A stretch of 5,035 nt of DNA from Minisyncoccota bacterium. GTDB lineage: Bacteria > Patescibacteriota > Minisyncoccia > Phycocordibacterales > Phycocordibacteraceae. The position numbers and the translations under genes are program-made. Shown here piece after piece: positions 4,791 to 5,035 of this stretch (the stretch's first letter is position 1; every line of letters begins with the position of its first letter). The notes under the pieces were generated by a model. It was not told the DNA's origin and did not search any database. It saw only the letters and a program-made list of their open reading frames with translations. The stretch covers positions 1 through 5,035 of the forward strand of contig JAGOSU010000047.1 of assembly GCA_018062165.1 (NCBI GenBank). Reading direction: 5' to 3'.

Positions 4791-5035
4791 CTATCCGTCG
4801 ATGATGTCCTGGGCCTCGTCAACGAGATCCATAATCTCATCGGTGAGGTCAATTACCTCATCCCAGTTATCATCATCGAACTCATCCTCAGCTTCCTCGA
4901 GAAGGTCATCTGCCTCATCGAGAAGGTCATCGGCATCGTTGTAGTCCGATGAAGAGATGTTGGAGTCAGCAAGATCTTCGCGAGCTTCGCTTATAGCGTC
5001 GTCTGCGTCATCAAGTGCGTCCTCTGCATCGCCTT
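4791..5035 (-). CDS. C-terminal part of a highly acidic repeat protein (5' end outside the window)
   Basis: An open frame on the - strand runs from the right window edge to a TAG at 4793-4791, giving the last 80 residues. There are 37 Asp/Glu against one Arg and no Lys. The frame has coherent acidic heptad-like repeats, a terminator directly after the stop and no stop codon over 242 nt. The core reads as heptads, LLDEADD then LLEEAED, followed by EFDDDNWDEV and a tail with hydrophobic residues every three to four positions (VIDLTDEIMDLVDEAQDII), consistent with amphipathic helices. Such strong negative charge could serve protein-protein or cation binding, DNA mimicry or an extracellular/cell-wall role; none is shown here. 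The product is not recognised. The N-terminus, including any signal peptide, lies outside the window. Confidence 0.75.
   Translation of the reverse strand, partial: GDAEDALDDADDAISEAREDLADSNISSSDYNDADDLLDEADDLLEEAEDEFDDDNWDEVIDLTDEIMDLVDEAQDIIDG
4897..4931 (-). repeat. 21-bp-period direct repeat in the acidic-protein gene
   Basis: TCGAGAAGGTCATC occurs exactly at 4897-4910 and again at 4918-4931, a period of 21 bp or seven codons. The repeats encode consecutive acidic heptads (LLDEADD, LLEEAED), and a weaker copy can be traced leftwards from 4876. The near-identity at DNA level suggests a recent in-frame duplication. Confidence 0.7.

Overview
The window is a compact, ordinary-looking bacterial chromosome segment of moderate GC content. 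It holds four confidently recognised housekeeping genes (clpP, rny, an HU-family gene and rarA), three small genes I cannot name, and two gene ends cut by the window edges. The best guess for the host is a Candidate Phyla Radiation (Patescibacteria/Parcubacteria-like) organism. The reasons are very short intergenic gaps, almost no Shine-Dalgarno sequences, predicted promoters that sit directly at start codons (leaderless-type starts), shortened versions of universal proteins, and small membrane-anchored or acidic orphan proteins. This assignment is inference; no rRNA or other phylogenetic marker is present.

Left to right on the + strand: the last 23 codons of an upstream gene (1-72); a 96-aa single-pass membrane protein with an acidic tail (83-373) closed by a strong terminator; clpP (437-1039), which appears to start from an extended -10 promoter placed right behind that terminator; a 112-aa uncharacterised gene 2 bp after clpP (1042-1380), with its own terminator; a roughly 135-nt leader with mutually exclusive predicted hairpins; rny, encoding RNase Y (1565-3094); a perfect 14-bp inverted repeat; a promoter and a hairpin-containing leader; and an HU-type DNA-binding protein (3244-3516). 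On the - strand: rarA (4706-3558), convergent with HU and sharing a bidirectional terminator with it; then a strong terminator and the C-terminal 80 codons of a very acidic, heptad-repeat protein (4791-5035) that enters from the right edge.

Functionally the segment combines protein turnover (ClpP), mRNA turnover (RNase Y), nucleoid structure (HU) and replication-fork maintenance (RarA). No mobile element, CRISPR array, tRNA or rRNA gene was found. The points most worth following are the unknown gene coupled to clpP, the structured rny leader, the pattern of terminators immediately followed by extended -10 promoters with leaderless starts, and the two acidic orphan proteins.
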